Under the pieces are notes generated by a model. The model saw only the letters and a list, made by a program, of their open reading frames with translations, was not told the origin of the DNA and did no database searches. This document shows, piece after piece, positions 45,949 through 55,837 of a DNA stretch of 64,000 nt; position 1 is the first letter of the stretch; every line of letters begins with the position of its first letter. The translations under genes and the position numbers were made by a program. Source of the stretch: Portulaca oleracea (lineage: Eukaryota; Streptophyta; Magnoliopsida; Caryophyllales; Portulacaceae). The stretch covers positions 47,839,269 through 47,903,268 of the forward strand of contig CM055874.1 of assembly GCA_029582165.1 (NCBI GenBank), read 5' to 3'.

Positions 45949-48900
45949 TGTAATAACCCACCCCAAAATCGTGTTTAATTATCTATTAATCACTGTAATT
46001 ATTCAAATCGCGTTATAAATTTTTCGCGTTTACCTTTATTTATCTATTTATTTTATTTAGTGATATCGGTGTCAAGTCTCGTGCAGGAGATGGCTAAGGT
46101 GCCGGACTATCGGCTTAAAAGTTTACTTTACACTTTTATTCGATAAGTTAAAGTATTTCAGGTTATATGTTTTACGTTATAAATTTATTTACCGAGAAAC
46201 GGTTATTAGTTTTTCCGCCTCGATTTATATACATATTTTACCGTCCAAATTTTAATTTATTTAATTTCATTCTCTTTATATTATTTCAAGTGGTAATTTT
46301 ACTCATTTTATCCTATTTTAATCCAAGTCCTAATTTATTTTACCCAAAGTGTTACCGATTAATTTTCTTGAGTACAAATTAATTATTTTTAGTCTAGTAC
46401 ATTTACAATAACTTTATTTTAATTAAAGTTTCAGATTTAATTAAGGTTTTATTCTAGTTATTAGTGGTATTAGTTTTATGTAGATGATATGTATTTATAT
46501 ATGTATTAGTTATAAGGGGCTTAAGTCTTCATTCTTCCATTCAAATTAGACAACACTCCCAAGCTCTCACTTCTCCTCTTCCCCCTCCAAGCTGCCGAGC
46601 CACCCAGCCCAGCCCCCTGCCGCCCTGTTCCGGCCACCGGCATGGAAAAAGTGGCCGCCGGCCTTCTCCTTCCTCCCTCTTGTGTTTTCATCCAATTTCA
46701 ACTCCAAGGGTAACCTCTCAAACCCCAATTTCAATTTCTATAAACCCTAATCTGAAATTACATGTTTTATATATGTTTCTTTTGTAAATTTACTCTCTTT
46801 TTACTCTCTAAATTCATGAATTCAAGTGTATAATTGGATTGGTTAAGTTAGGGTTTGAGTTTGGAGTATGTGCTTGTGTATTTGGATGAGTTCTTGAGGT
46901 TTTCTTGTTAAATTCTTGATGCATGTGAATTTCTTGGTATGTTGCTGAGTATTAAGGGCTGGTTGTATATGCTAAGTTTATTATTTTAGTGTTATCATGT
47001 TTAATTTGGGTGAATTAGGGAGTTTTTGGTGAAAGAGTTCAAGAACAAGTCCTTCATGTTGAGTTTGTGTTTAATCCATGGTTGCATGTGGGATTGAAGC
47101 TCTTTGATGAGTTAACTTTCAAGGTTTAATTCTGGAAATATAGTGGATTATAACCAAAGTGAAGTTTGGTTGAGAATTAGTGTGAATTAAGGGTTAAATG
47201 TACCATTAGAGCTGAATTTAAGAACACATTAGATTCTGTTTTAAATCTGGAAATTTACAGCAGCATAAAAGTGGGATTTTTGCCCATATTTCTACTCCAT
47301 TTGATAGCTTAAGGTGTTAGCAAACCGTAGGCTTTGGAATTTCTAATTTTCGACTTGTATAGCCCGAGTTATGACTGAAACCGTGAAGGTACGATTTTAC
47401 ATACGAAATTTTGAGTCAGTGTTTTGAGGGCTGTTTTTCGCCCCTTTGGAGACCTTTTTGGTTTTTATGGTAAACATGAAAGTTTTAGGCCTCTTTGCAA
47501 GCTTTCCGGAAAGGTATGGTTTGTAGTCATACGATGTCGGGAGTGTGAGATATGAGCCCGGGAAGAAGGGCTGTCTACTTGAAGTTTCTGTCCAGTTTAC
47601 CCTTTATAAAATTCCAACTTTAAGGTTCTAAACCAAGTCAATAGGGGACTTTAAGCATTGATAAGTTATGATTATATGTTATAATCTTAGGTTAAGGTCT
47701 TAAGAGGGAAAAGTATGATTTTGGAAGCCTAAGTATGTCCTAAGGTCTTTTAGCCAAGGGTAGTGTTGTAAACACAAGTTATACATATCTTCCAATGAGT
47801 GTTAGTTAAGAGTTCAATATCTTTGGGTTGATCAAAGTTGTATCTAGCTAATGACTTCCAAGTTCTAAATAACTCTCAAGTTAAGTTTCTCTAAGTGCTC
47901 AACTCAAAGTTTATTCCTCAAACTCCTTTATTCATTCTTCTTTCATCAATCGTGACATCGACATCGTTTTACTCTAAAAAAGTCAATAGTAACCCTACTT
48001 AATCTCATTTTGACCTTCAATCTTTGGTTCTTATACTTCATTTATCTAAGCTATCTTTCCAAGATTCAAGTGCCCTTCTTTGATTTCACCTTTCTACATC
48101 AATTTCCCTATGTAATTTCATTCCGGAATTCCTAATTTACTCTACTCTAGCTGCTGTCCGGGCCCATTTTGAAGCCCTTCCACTCGTTTTTAGCCTCTGG
48201 TTCTGTTGACAAAGTTGTAGATTATATTTTTCCCTATTCCGGGATGTACTCTTTCACTTCGTTTCGATTTTCCTAACTCAAGTTATGCTATAAACTCTAT
48301 TTTCTAGACAACCTGAAATTTTATTCCTAAAGTTATTTCATTAATTTTACTAAGTTTCTAAATTGGTGAATCTAATTTAGAACCTTATTCGGTTCTTCAT
48401 TTCTACTTATTCTTATCTTAGTTGAAAAGTTTCAAAAGCCATCTCCAAACCGAGCTGCGCCTCCAAGGTCTCTAACGTTTCAAGGTACGTGAATTGTCCA
48501 GCTTTTACGATCTAAATTATAGTCGTAATTCATTCAACTTATGCCATGTCCAGTTTTATGGTTTACAATGACTTTATATTTAACAGTGGACCCGCATTCT
48601 ATGTTTATTCTTACTTCCATGTTTTAGCACTCCTGATCAGAGTGCCTTGACACGCGATGTCATCGCTTGTGATCACCCATTCCAAGTTTAGATCAACTTG
48701 GGCATACGCGTGTGTGAGGTGCTTGCACCATCGTAAGGGTTCCACCTACTTTCTATCTTCATTGATTTATATTATGCATATGTTTATGTTCATGTCATGC
48801 AAGTCCTATTTTAATATCCTTCCCTTGTTTTCAAAATGAATTTAAATGCCGGCACCAAAACCGTTTTCGAACGGTTTACGTGCTGGAGGTTTACGTACTA

Positions 48901-49303
48901 AGTGTTTCCCCACTCACCTTTTTGCAATGTTTTAATGTTTTGTTTTAGGAGGTTCGAGCTCCCAGGGCAAGGACAAGTCGGTTGCAAAGTAATTCAAGGT
49001 TCTTGAGGTAGTTCTCTAAGGTTTTCATCGGTCAGCAAGGGCAAGCTGGAATTCTTGGGAGTTGTTCTAGTTTTTAAGTTATGTTAAAGTTATGTATTTT
49101 ATCCAGGGGTTGTATAAGTTTTATTAGTGAAGGTTCTCAAGTTAGTAAGTTATCTTGTGGTTTTGGAAGTATCTTTTGTGTGTTGTTGCCTTGTCTCTTT
49201 TGGGAGACGACGGTAATGCCTCGATCTAAGGTGTTCCGCTGCGCTAATCGCAGGTTTGGGTCTCTAAGTGTAGTCTTAACCTTGTGATTAAGGTTGGGAT
49301 TAT
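45949..49303 (+). repeat. Element 4, 5' LTR
   Basis: Begins TGTAATAACCCACCCC. The last bases differ from the partner (GGGATTATTCTG instead of GGGGTGTTACA), so the 3' edge is set by homology and by the PBS. A TATA-like TTTATATATG lies at 46494-46503. Long stretches are identical to the other LTR, with differences in a few clusters. Confidence 0.88.
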
Positions 49304-49311
49304 TCTGATTG

Positions 49312-49326
49312 TGGTATCGAGCTCAG
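49312..49326 (+). other. Element 4 primer-binding site
   Basis: TGGTATCGAGCTCAG, a slightly mutated match to the initiator tRNA-Met complement TGGTATCAGAGC, shortly after the 5' LTR. Confidence 0.7.
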
Positions 49327-50001
49327 TTTGCTTAAGTATTTGGAGATTATAGAATTTCTTAAGTCATGGATCCTAGTTTAAGGAGAAAGTTAGGCATGTG
49401 AGTATAAGCCTCTCTATGATGATTAGTATAAGTATGATAAGTGATATGTTGGGAATTGTTGATGAGCATGAAGCTTTGAATATTGGCCTAGTATGTAAGT
49501 TGTTCTTCTTTGCAGGTTTTCAAGACTATGTAAATTTGGGAATAGCTCTAATTATAGGGGAAGTGCTGCCGAAATTCTCCCAGAATTTTTAAGAAAGTTT
49601 TGGTCAAAATCTTTAAGGGGAAATCTAGGTGAAGTGAGTTAAGCCTAGTAATTTATGCAAGTGAAGTTAATGAATATAATGGAAAGTTGTGAAGTTGTCA
49701 AAGCACCTCCTTGGAAGTCTTTGAAAGTTAACGAGAAGTTTATAAACCGAGTCCCAAGTGGGATTAGTATATGATGAAATAAGTTTTAAATGTTAGTATG
49801 GATTAAAAGTTTTCAAAAAAAAAAAAAGCCCGAAAAATGGAATAAATTATGAGGTCTAGAATTGTTAAATCGCTTATGAGGGGTTAACTTGGTTGAGTCT
49901 CGAACCTCGTCACAAATTTGTTTCTTTTATTGCAAATAGCTCGTTCATTTTGGCCATGATAAGTTTTTAAAATCTTGCATTGTACTTTGTCTATGGTATA
50001 G
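49327..50001 (+). other. Element 4 leader
   Basis: An AT-rich untranslated stretch between the PBS and the extra ORF. It ends in a T-rich tract and TAG directly before the ATG (CTATGGTATAG|ATG), which looks like a 3' splice site. Confidence 0.5.
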
Positions 50002-50781
50002 ATGGACAACGATGGTAACCCCCTCCCAAATCCGTTCGCGATGTTTATGGACCCCTCCACCAACGTTCAAGCCCATCTTAAGGCTTTACAAGATATTCTC
50101 GACGCACATTGCGCTGCAAATCCCAAATCCGAATATCATGACGACATTTGCCGAGCCCGATGCCTTCTAGCGACTCTTCCCCACGAGAGCCCGTGGGATG
50201 ATATCCGGGACAGGTACCGTCAACTGCTTATTCGTGGAGAACCCAGACGCCACGCATGGTGCCTCAACTATGTGGGGGCTTGGAATCAGATCACGATGGA
50301 GGTAATGATCACTCAAGCTGCACAATCCTTAGGTCTTCACGTCAGTAAGTTAGGACCTCATCTTCATGAGGTGCTAGGATTACCGGCACCTCCCAACGCG
50401 GGAAAAGCACCGGCTCACGTGTTCGCACCCCCGGCTGAGGAAATCCGTCTACACTTCTCACCGTACCTCACAGGACGTCCAATTGTTCCGAACCTATCGT
50501 CTCATGGGGAGTCTACGCCTACTGCCCAAATAGATGGAAAAGAAGAAGAAGATCCTAGCATGGATCTAGACCAAGGCGAGGTGCGCCCCGAACCAAAACA
50601 AATCAACGAGTGCGAGGCAGGGACGTCTACACCTGTCGCCCCGGTGGAGAACGACTTTGACTGGACCGCTTTGGGGCCCAGGATTCGGCACACCAAACGC
50701 AAGAGCGTTGGTCCTCTACGCCTGCGACGCGTGGAAGAGGATAGGGATCAAGAACAAGAAGGGTCTAACTCTCATGTTTAG
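50002..50781 (+). CDS. Element 4 extra ORF upstream of gag (259 aa, open)
   Basis: An uninterrupted frame from ATG to TAG on the sense strand, in the place where plant chromoviruses normally have only leader. The product is not recognised. Residues 1-~120 look folded and helical (QAHLKALQDILDAHC, DDIRDRYRQLLI, HAWCLNYVGAWNQIT). About 120-165 is Pro/Ala-rich (LGLPAPPNAGKAPAHVFAPP). About 180-225 is acidic (KEEEDPSMDLDQGEV). The end has a basic cluster (RIRHTKRKSVGPLRLRR) that could bind nucleic acid or direct nuclear import, followed by a polar tail. I see no zinc knuckle, catalytic motif or membrane segment. That it is open while gag and pol are broken suggests a real gene. Extra ORFs upstream of gag are known in the Ogre/Tat lineage; homology to those is not shown. 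Confidence 0.7.
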   Translation: MDNDGNPLPNPFAMFMDPSTNVQAHLKALQDILDAHCAANPKSEYHDDICRARCLLATLPHESPWDDIRDRYRQLLIRGEPRRHAWCLNYVGAWNQITMEVMITQAAQSLGLHVSKLGPHLHEVLGLPAPPNAGKAPAHVFAPPAEEIRLHFSPYLTGRPIVPNLSSHGESTPTAQIDGKEEEDPSMDLDQGEVRPEPKQINECEAGTSTPVAPVENDFDWTALGPRIRHTKRKSVGPLRLRRVEEDRDQEQEGSNSHV

Positions 50782-51260
50782 CAGTAGTCGTCGGTGTTTG
50801 ACCATAAGTGTAGGCTAGATGACTACAAGTACATCTCGGGTGACTAGGTTTTTGCTTTTGGGTCACCAATGTAATTAGCCAGACTATGCTTATTTTTGTA
50901 ACCTCCCTTTTGATTATTTTGTGGAAGGGAGTGTGGGGTTGTAATTTGGAGAACATGATGTTTTGGTTTTCTCATGTTTTGGGATTATAAACGGATGGAT
51001 GTTATAAAAATTGTGGATTTATAATTATATGTATTGTGGATTCTGCAAATTACAATATATTGGGATTGTGAAAATTCTTTTGAGATTTTAATTATGTATA
51101 GATATATGTATGTGAATGATACCTAAGACTTGACCAAGGAATAAAGGTTCTATGCGGGAGCATTTGACTAAAATTTAAGTTTTACGAAAAAGGGGCTATA
51201 AAATGAGGGATTGATGTTAAGCTATGTGGGTAATAATATACTTTGTTGTAATATTGTAGT

Positions 51261-52369
51261 ATGTCGCAAAATTCAAGAAGCACGCCATCACAAGAGGAAC
51301 CTGGAAATGGGACATCCGAGAAATCTACTAGAGCGCAAGGACCTCAGCTTAACCCAGGGATGGTTAATCCTCCTGAGTCTTCTTTAGGATCTGTCCCTTT
51401 TGATCCGCCTCAATACCCTGACCCCTTTGGGATGCTAGTGCAAGAATTGCTTAGGCGTATACCCCTTCCATCCCCGGGTCAAGTAAGTCAGTCAAAGGAG
51501 GGAAATTTCGCAGATAGAGTGGCCCGAAGGAACCCAACCTTTTACAAAGGGGGCTACGACCCCGTAGTGCTAGAAGATTGGATTCGTGAAATCGAGAAAA
51601 TATTTGAAGTGGTTGAAGTACCGGAAGACAAGAAATTAGTCATAGGCACCTACTATTTGAAGGGAGAAGCGGATATCTGGTGGAGGACCATCAAGGACAA
51701 ATATCAAGGGACCGCGAAGTCTTGGAATGACTTTCTAAGTGATTTACGAGCTCAGTTTTACCCTACCTCCCTTAGGCGCCAGAAAGAGAAAGAGTTTTTA
51801 GAGTGGAGTATGCTCAACAAAGATATTTCAGTTGTACAATACACCGCCAAGTTTAATGAGCTGTCTCGTTTTGCCCCGGAGTATGTTGCATCGGAGAGGC
51901 TGAGGTTAACCCAGTATGAGGGAGGCTTAGCGCTGTATATCCGTAGTCAGTTATCATCCCATGACTTCCGAACAATGCAAGAAATGTATGAAAGGGCTGC
52001 AGAGGTAGAGCGAGTAAAGAAGGAGCTAAAAGCTCTAAACCCCGGAAACCAGTGCGACGAGAGGAAGTGGAGCGACAAAGGGATGACAAGTACCCCAATT
52101 GTGGAATAGTCCACCGAGGCGGTACCTTCAGCCCCAGGAATCAAGTAACTCATGTCAATGTCAAGGAACCCTGCAAGAAATGTGGCAGAACCAACCACAC
52201 TACCTCCCAATGTCGGGTAGGTACGGGGAATTGTTTATGGTGTGGAGCCCCGGATCATAAAGCTGCAGAATGCCCAAGGAGAGCCCGAAGACCAGAACCA
52301 GGCACCACCGTCACACGCCCAGACCGCCAAGGGCACCGCAACAAGGCTCGATGGTCAGCGTCGTCATGA
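51261..52369 (+). pseudogene. gag: Element 4 gag, frameshifted before the zinc knuckles
   Basis: From ATG 51261 the frame runs 282 codons. It has a polar N-terminus, then the gag domain (EDWIREIEKIFEVVEVPE, YLKGEADIWWRTIKD, LRAQFYPTSLRRQKEKEF, ELSRFAPEYVA) at about residues 95-250. Around 52060-52090 the frame shifts, and the two CCHC knuckles CKKCGRTNHTTSQC and CLWCGAPDHKAAEC lie in the next frame (to 52369). The domain resembles gag of elements 2 and 3 (both have 'DW.REIEKIF', 'YHLK.EAD.WW'), supporting a common lineage. The start codon directly follows TATTGTAG, another acceptor-like sequence. Confidence 0.88.
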
Positions 52370-52379
52370 GCAGCGGGAG

Positions 52380-55300
52380 GCAAGAAAATCGTATAGTTAT
52401 TCTTGCACGGTTTATATATATGCAACCTTTGACTGCTTTATTTGATTCTGGAGCGACGCACTCTTTTATTTCAACCAAAGTTGCCTCAAAGCTAAAGTTC
52501 CAAAAGTTAGCCAGAACAGTAAATTATTCTATCAGTTTACCTAATGGTCAAACCATGCCTTGCTCGACTAGTTTTGTGGGTGTCCCACTCATGTTAAAAT
52601 CAGAGATATTTCCCGCTAACCTTATCCAGTTAGACCTGAAAGAGTTTGATATCATTCTGGGTATGGATTGGTTGATTTCGACGCAAGCCCAAATCAAGTG
52701 TGATAAGGGGATAGTCATTCTTAAGAACGCCTCAGGCACAGAAGTCCACTTTGTTGGGGACTTAGGAGCTAACCCGTGCCCCATCATAACTTATGTAAAG
52801 GCTCGAAGGATGCTTAATCATGGGTGCGAGGGTTATCTATGTTTGGTAAGTGAAGATTCGAAGACTCCGCTCAAGATAGAGGAAATCCCCGTAGTGTGTG
52901 ATTTTCTAGATGTCTTCCCAGAAGAAATTATGGAGTTACCCCCAAGGAGGGAAATTGATTTTGAGATTGAGTTAATTCCGGGAACAAGACCTATATCTAA
53001 GGCACCGTATAGAATGGCACCTGCAGAGCTTAAAGAGTTAAAAGAGCAATTGGATGATTTATTGGTTAAAGGATTCATCAGACCTAGCACATCACCTGGA
53101 GCCCGGTGTTGTTTGTAAGGAAGAAGGACGGTAGCTTAAGGCTATGTATTGATTCTGCTGGTGAACAAAGTTACCATCAAGAATAAGTACCCTCTACCAA
53201 GGATTGATGACCTGTTTGACCAGCTTCAAGGAGCTGGGATGTTTTCTAAGATAGATTTGAGATCAGGATACCACCAGCTCAGAGTTAGAGCCGAGGATAT
53301 ACCCAAGACTGCTTTTAGGACAAGATATGGGCATTATGAGTTTACAGTGTTGCCGTTTTGTCTTACCAATGCTCGTAGATTTATGGATCGATGAGCAGGT
53401 ATTCAAGCCCTATTTGGATAAGTTTGTAGTAGTATTTATAGATGATATTCTAGTCTATTCGAAAAGTCAAGAAGAGCATGAGAACCATTTGAGGATTGTC
53501 CTTCAGACTCTAAGAGAGCGACAGCTATTCGCCAAGTTTTCAAAATGTGAGTTTTGGTTGAAAGAAGTGGCATTTTTGGGTCACATAATCACCAGTAAAG
53601 GAATCCAGGTGGATCCTAGCAAAGTTTCTGCCGTTCAAAGCTGGGCAAGACCTTCTACAGTTAGTGAAGTGCGAAGTTTCTTAGGCATGGCAGGATATTA
53701 TAGGAGATTCGTACCGAATTTCTCTAAGTTGGCTCTACCATTGACCAACCTTCTCAAGAAATCGACTCGTTTCGTATGGTCTGACGAGTGTGAAGAAGCC
53801 TTCCAAGTGCTCAAGGAGAGGTTGACGACCGCACCGGTGTTATCCCTTCCCGAGGAAGGAAGAGAATATGTGGTATATAGTGATGCGTCCCATCAAGGTT
53901 TAGGATGTGTGCTGATGCAGGATGATAAGGTGATCGCATATGCATCACGGCAGTTAAAGCCTTATGAGAAAAATTACCCCACTCATGACCTAGAGCTCGC
54001 GGCAGTAGTATTTGCCTTGAAGATTTGGAGGCATTACCTATATGGAATTCGTATGACTATCTTTACGGATCATAAAAGTCTCAAGTACATATTCACTCAG
54101 AAGGAGTTAAATTTAAGGCAGCGAAGATAGCTAGAACTTATCAAGGATTATGATTTAGATATCCAATATCATCCCGGCAAAGCAAATGTAGTGGCCGATG
54201 CCCTAAGTAGGAAGACTCGGCATGGAAAGTCGACCTGTCTAGAGGTTCGCCCAAAGCTGCAACAAGAGCTATGGAAAGAAAACATTGAGCTAGTTAAGCA
54301 GGGAGAAATGACAAGGAAGTTAGCCACCTTGTCTCTACAGCCATCTATTATTGAGGAAATCAAGACAGAACAAGTGAATGATCCTGAACTCAAGAGAATC
54401 ATGGATAGTCTTGTCATAAAAGGGATGCCGGGATTCCTAATTCAAGATGATGGAACCTTAAGATTTCAGAATAGGTTGTGTGTGCCTAACAGAGGAGATT
54501 TAAGGTTGAAGCTTATGGAAGAAAGCCACGACTCATTATATTCAGTGCACCCTGGAGGGACCAAAATGTATAGAGATTTAAAGGAAAATTTTTGGTGGCC
54601 AAACATGAAAAAGGACATAGCCAATTATGTGAATAAGTGCCTAACCTGTCAAAGGATCAAGGCTGAACATCAACGACCATCAGGAGAACTCCGACCTTTG
54701 GAAATTCCCACATGGAAATGGGAATCAATCTCTATGGATTTCATCATGGGTTTACCCCTCACCATGTCCAGGAAGAATGCCATTTGGGTGATTGTGGATC
54801 GATTAACCAAGTCGGCACATTTTGTCCCTATCCATGAAGGGTGGAAGGTAGATAAGCTAGCAAATATATACATTCAAGAAGTTGTCCGTTTGCACGGAAT
54901 TCCAAGAGAAATAATATCCGACCGGGATACCAGGTTCCAGTCAAGATTTTGGAGCGCGCTGCAGAAAGCCTTCGGTACACGACTCAATTTTAGTAGCTCA
55001 TACCATCCGGAGAGCGATGGTCAAACCGAAAGGGTTAATCAGATTGTAGAAGATATGTTGCGTGCATGTGTTCTGGATTTTCAGGGGAATTGGGATGAGT
55101 TCCTCCCACTCGTAGAATTTTCATATAATAATAGCTATCAGGCCACTATTAAAATGGCCCTGTTTGAAGCGCTTTATAGAAGGAGATGTCGTACCCCGTT
55201 GTGCTGGGGAGAATTAGATGAAGCGTTAGTCATAGGTCCGGAGCTTATCCAAGAGACGACTGACAAGGTCCGAGTCATCCAGCAGCACATCAAGACTGCT

Positions 55301-55771
55301 CAAAGTCGGCAAAAGAGTTATGCAGATAGGAGGCGAAAACCTCTCGAATTTCGAGTGGGTGATCAAGTTTTTCTTAAGATTTCTCCAACAAAAGGAGTTC
55401 GAAGATTTAACATCAAAGGAAAGTTAAGCCCACGTTTCATTGGGCCATATCCGGTGATAGAAAAGATCAACCCGGTAGCATACCGAATAGAGTTACCTTC
55501 TAGTTTAGGAAGGATCCACGACGTTTTTCACGTATCGCAGCTCCGAAAGTATGTACCGGACCCGAAGCATGTTCTAGTTGAAGAACCGCCGCTTTTGGCC
55601 GAGGATTTAACCTTCGAGCAGCAACCGATTCGAATTATGGATCGACGAATTAAGCAGCTACGCACGAAAGAAGTCCCATTAGTCAAAGTGCTGTGGGCCA
55701 ATCAAGATACCTCGGAGGCCACTTAGGAAACCGAGGAGAACATGAAAGAACGATACCCTCATCTCTTTTGA
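52380..55771 (+). pseudogene. pol: Element 4 pol: protease, RT, RNase H, integrase, chromodomain
   Basis: Protease has ALFDSGATHSFIS (about 52435) and DIILGMDWL. RT has [26 protein letters not shown] and [14 protein letters not shown] (about 53430). RNase H has [15 protein letters not shown] and [11 protein letters not shown]. The integrase has a zinc-finger end CLTCQRIKAEH, core MDFIMGLPLTMSRKN and SSYHPESDGQTERVN, then the GPY-type end (LSPRFIGPYPVIEKI). A chromodomain at ~55630-55771 reads RIKQLRTKEVPLVKVLW and EENMKERYPHLF. Lesions are frameshifts near 53095-53155 and 53385, the RT motif PFG changed to PFC, and TAG replacing Trp at 54128-54130 and, inside the chromodomain, at 55724-55726. 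Chromodomains bind modified histone H3 and target integration to heterochromatin. Confidence 0.93.
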
Positions 55772-55821
55772 GGTAACCAATCACGTTTTAACCACCATCA
55801 AGTTTCGGGGACGAAACTTCT

Positions 55822-55837
55822 TTTTAGGAGGGGAGGA
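55822..55837 (+). other. Element 4 polypurine tract
   Basis: TTTTTAGGAGGGGAGGA directly before the LTR start TGTAATAACCC, preceded by GGGGACGAAACTTC. The GACGAAACTTCTTTTTA..GG block is shared with the PPT region of elements 2 and 3. Confidence 0.85.

Noticed and set aside
48657..49287. Short plus-strand frames in the LTR of element 4 (also at 58967)
   Set aside because: The longest is present in both LTRs simply because they are copies. No domain and no coding signal.
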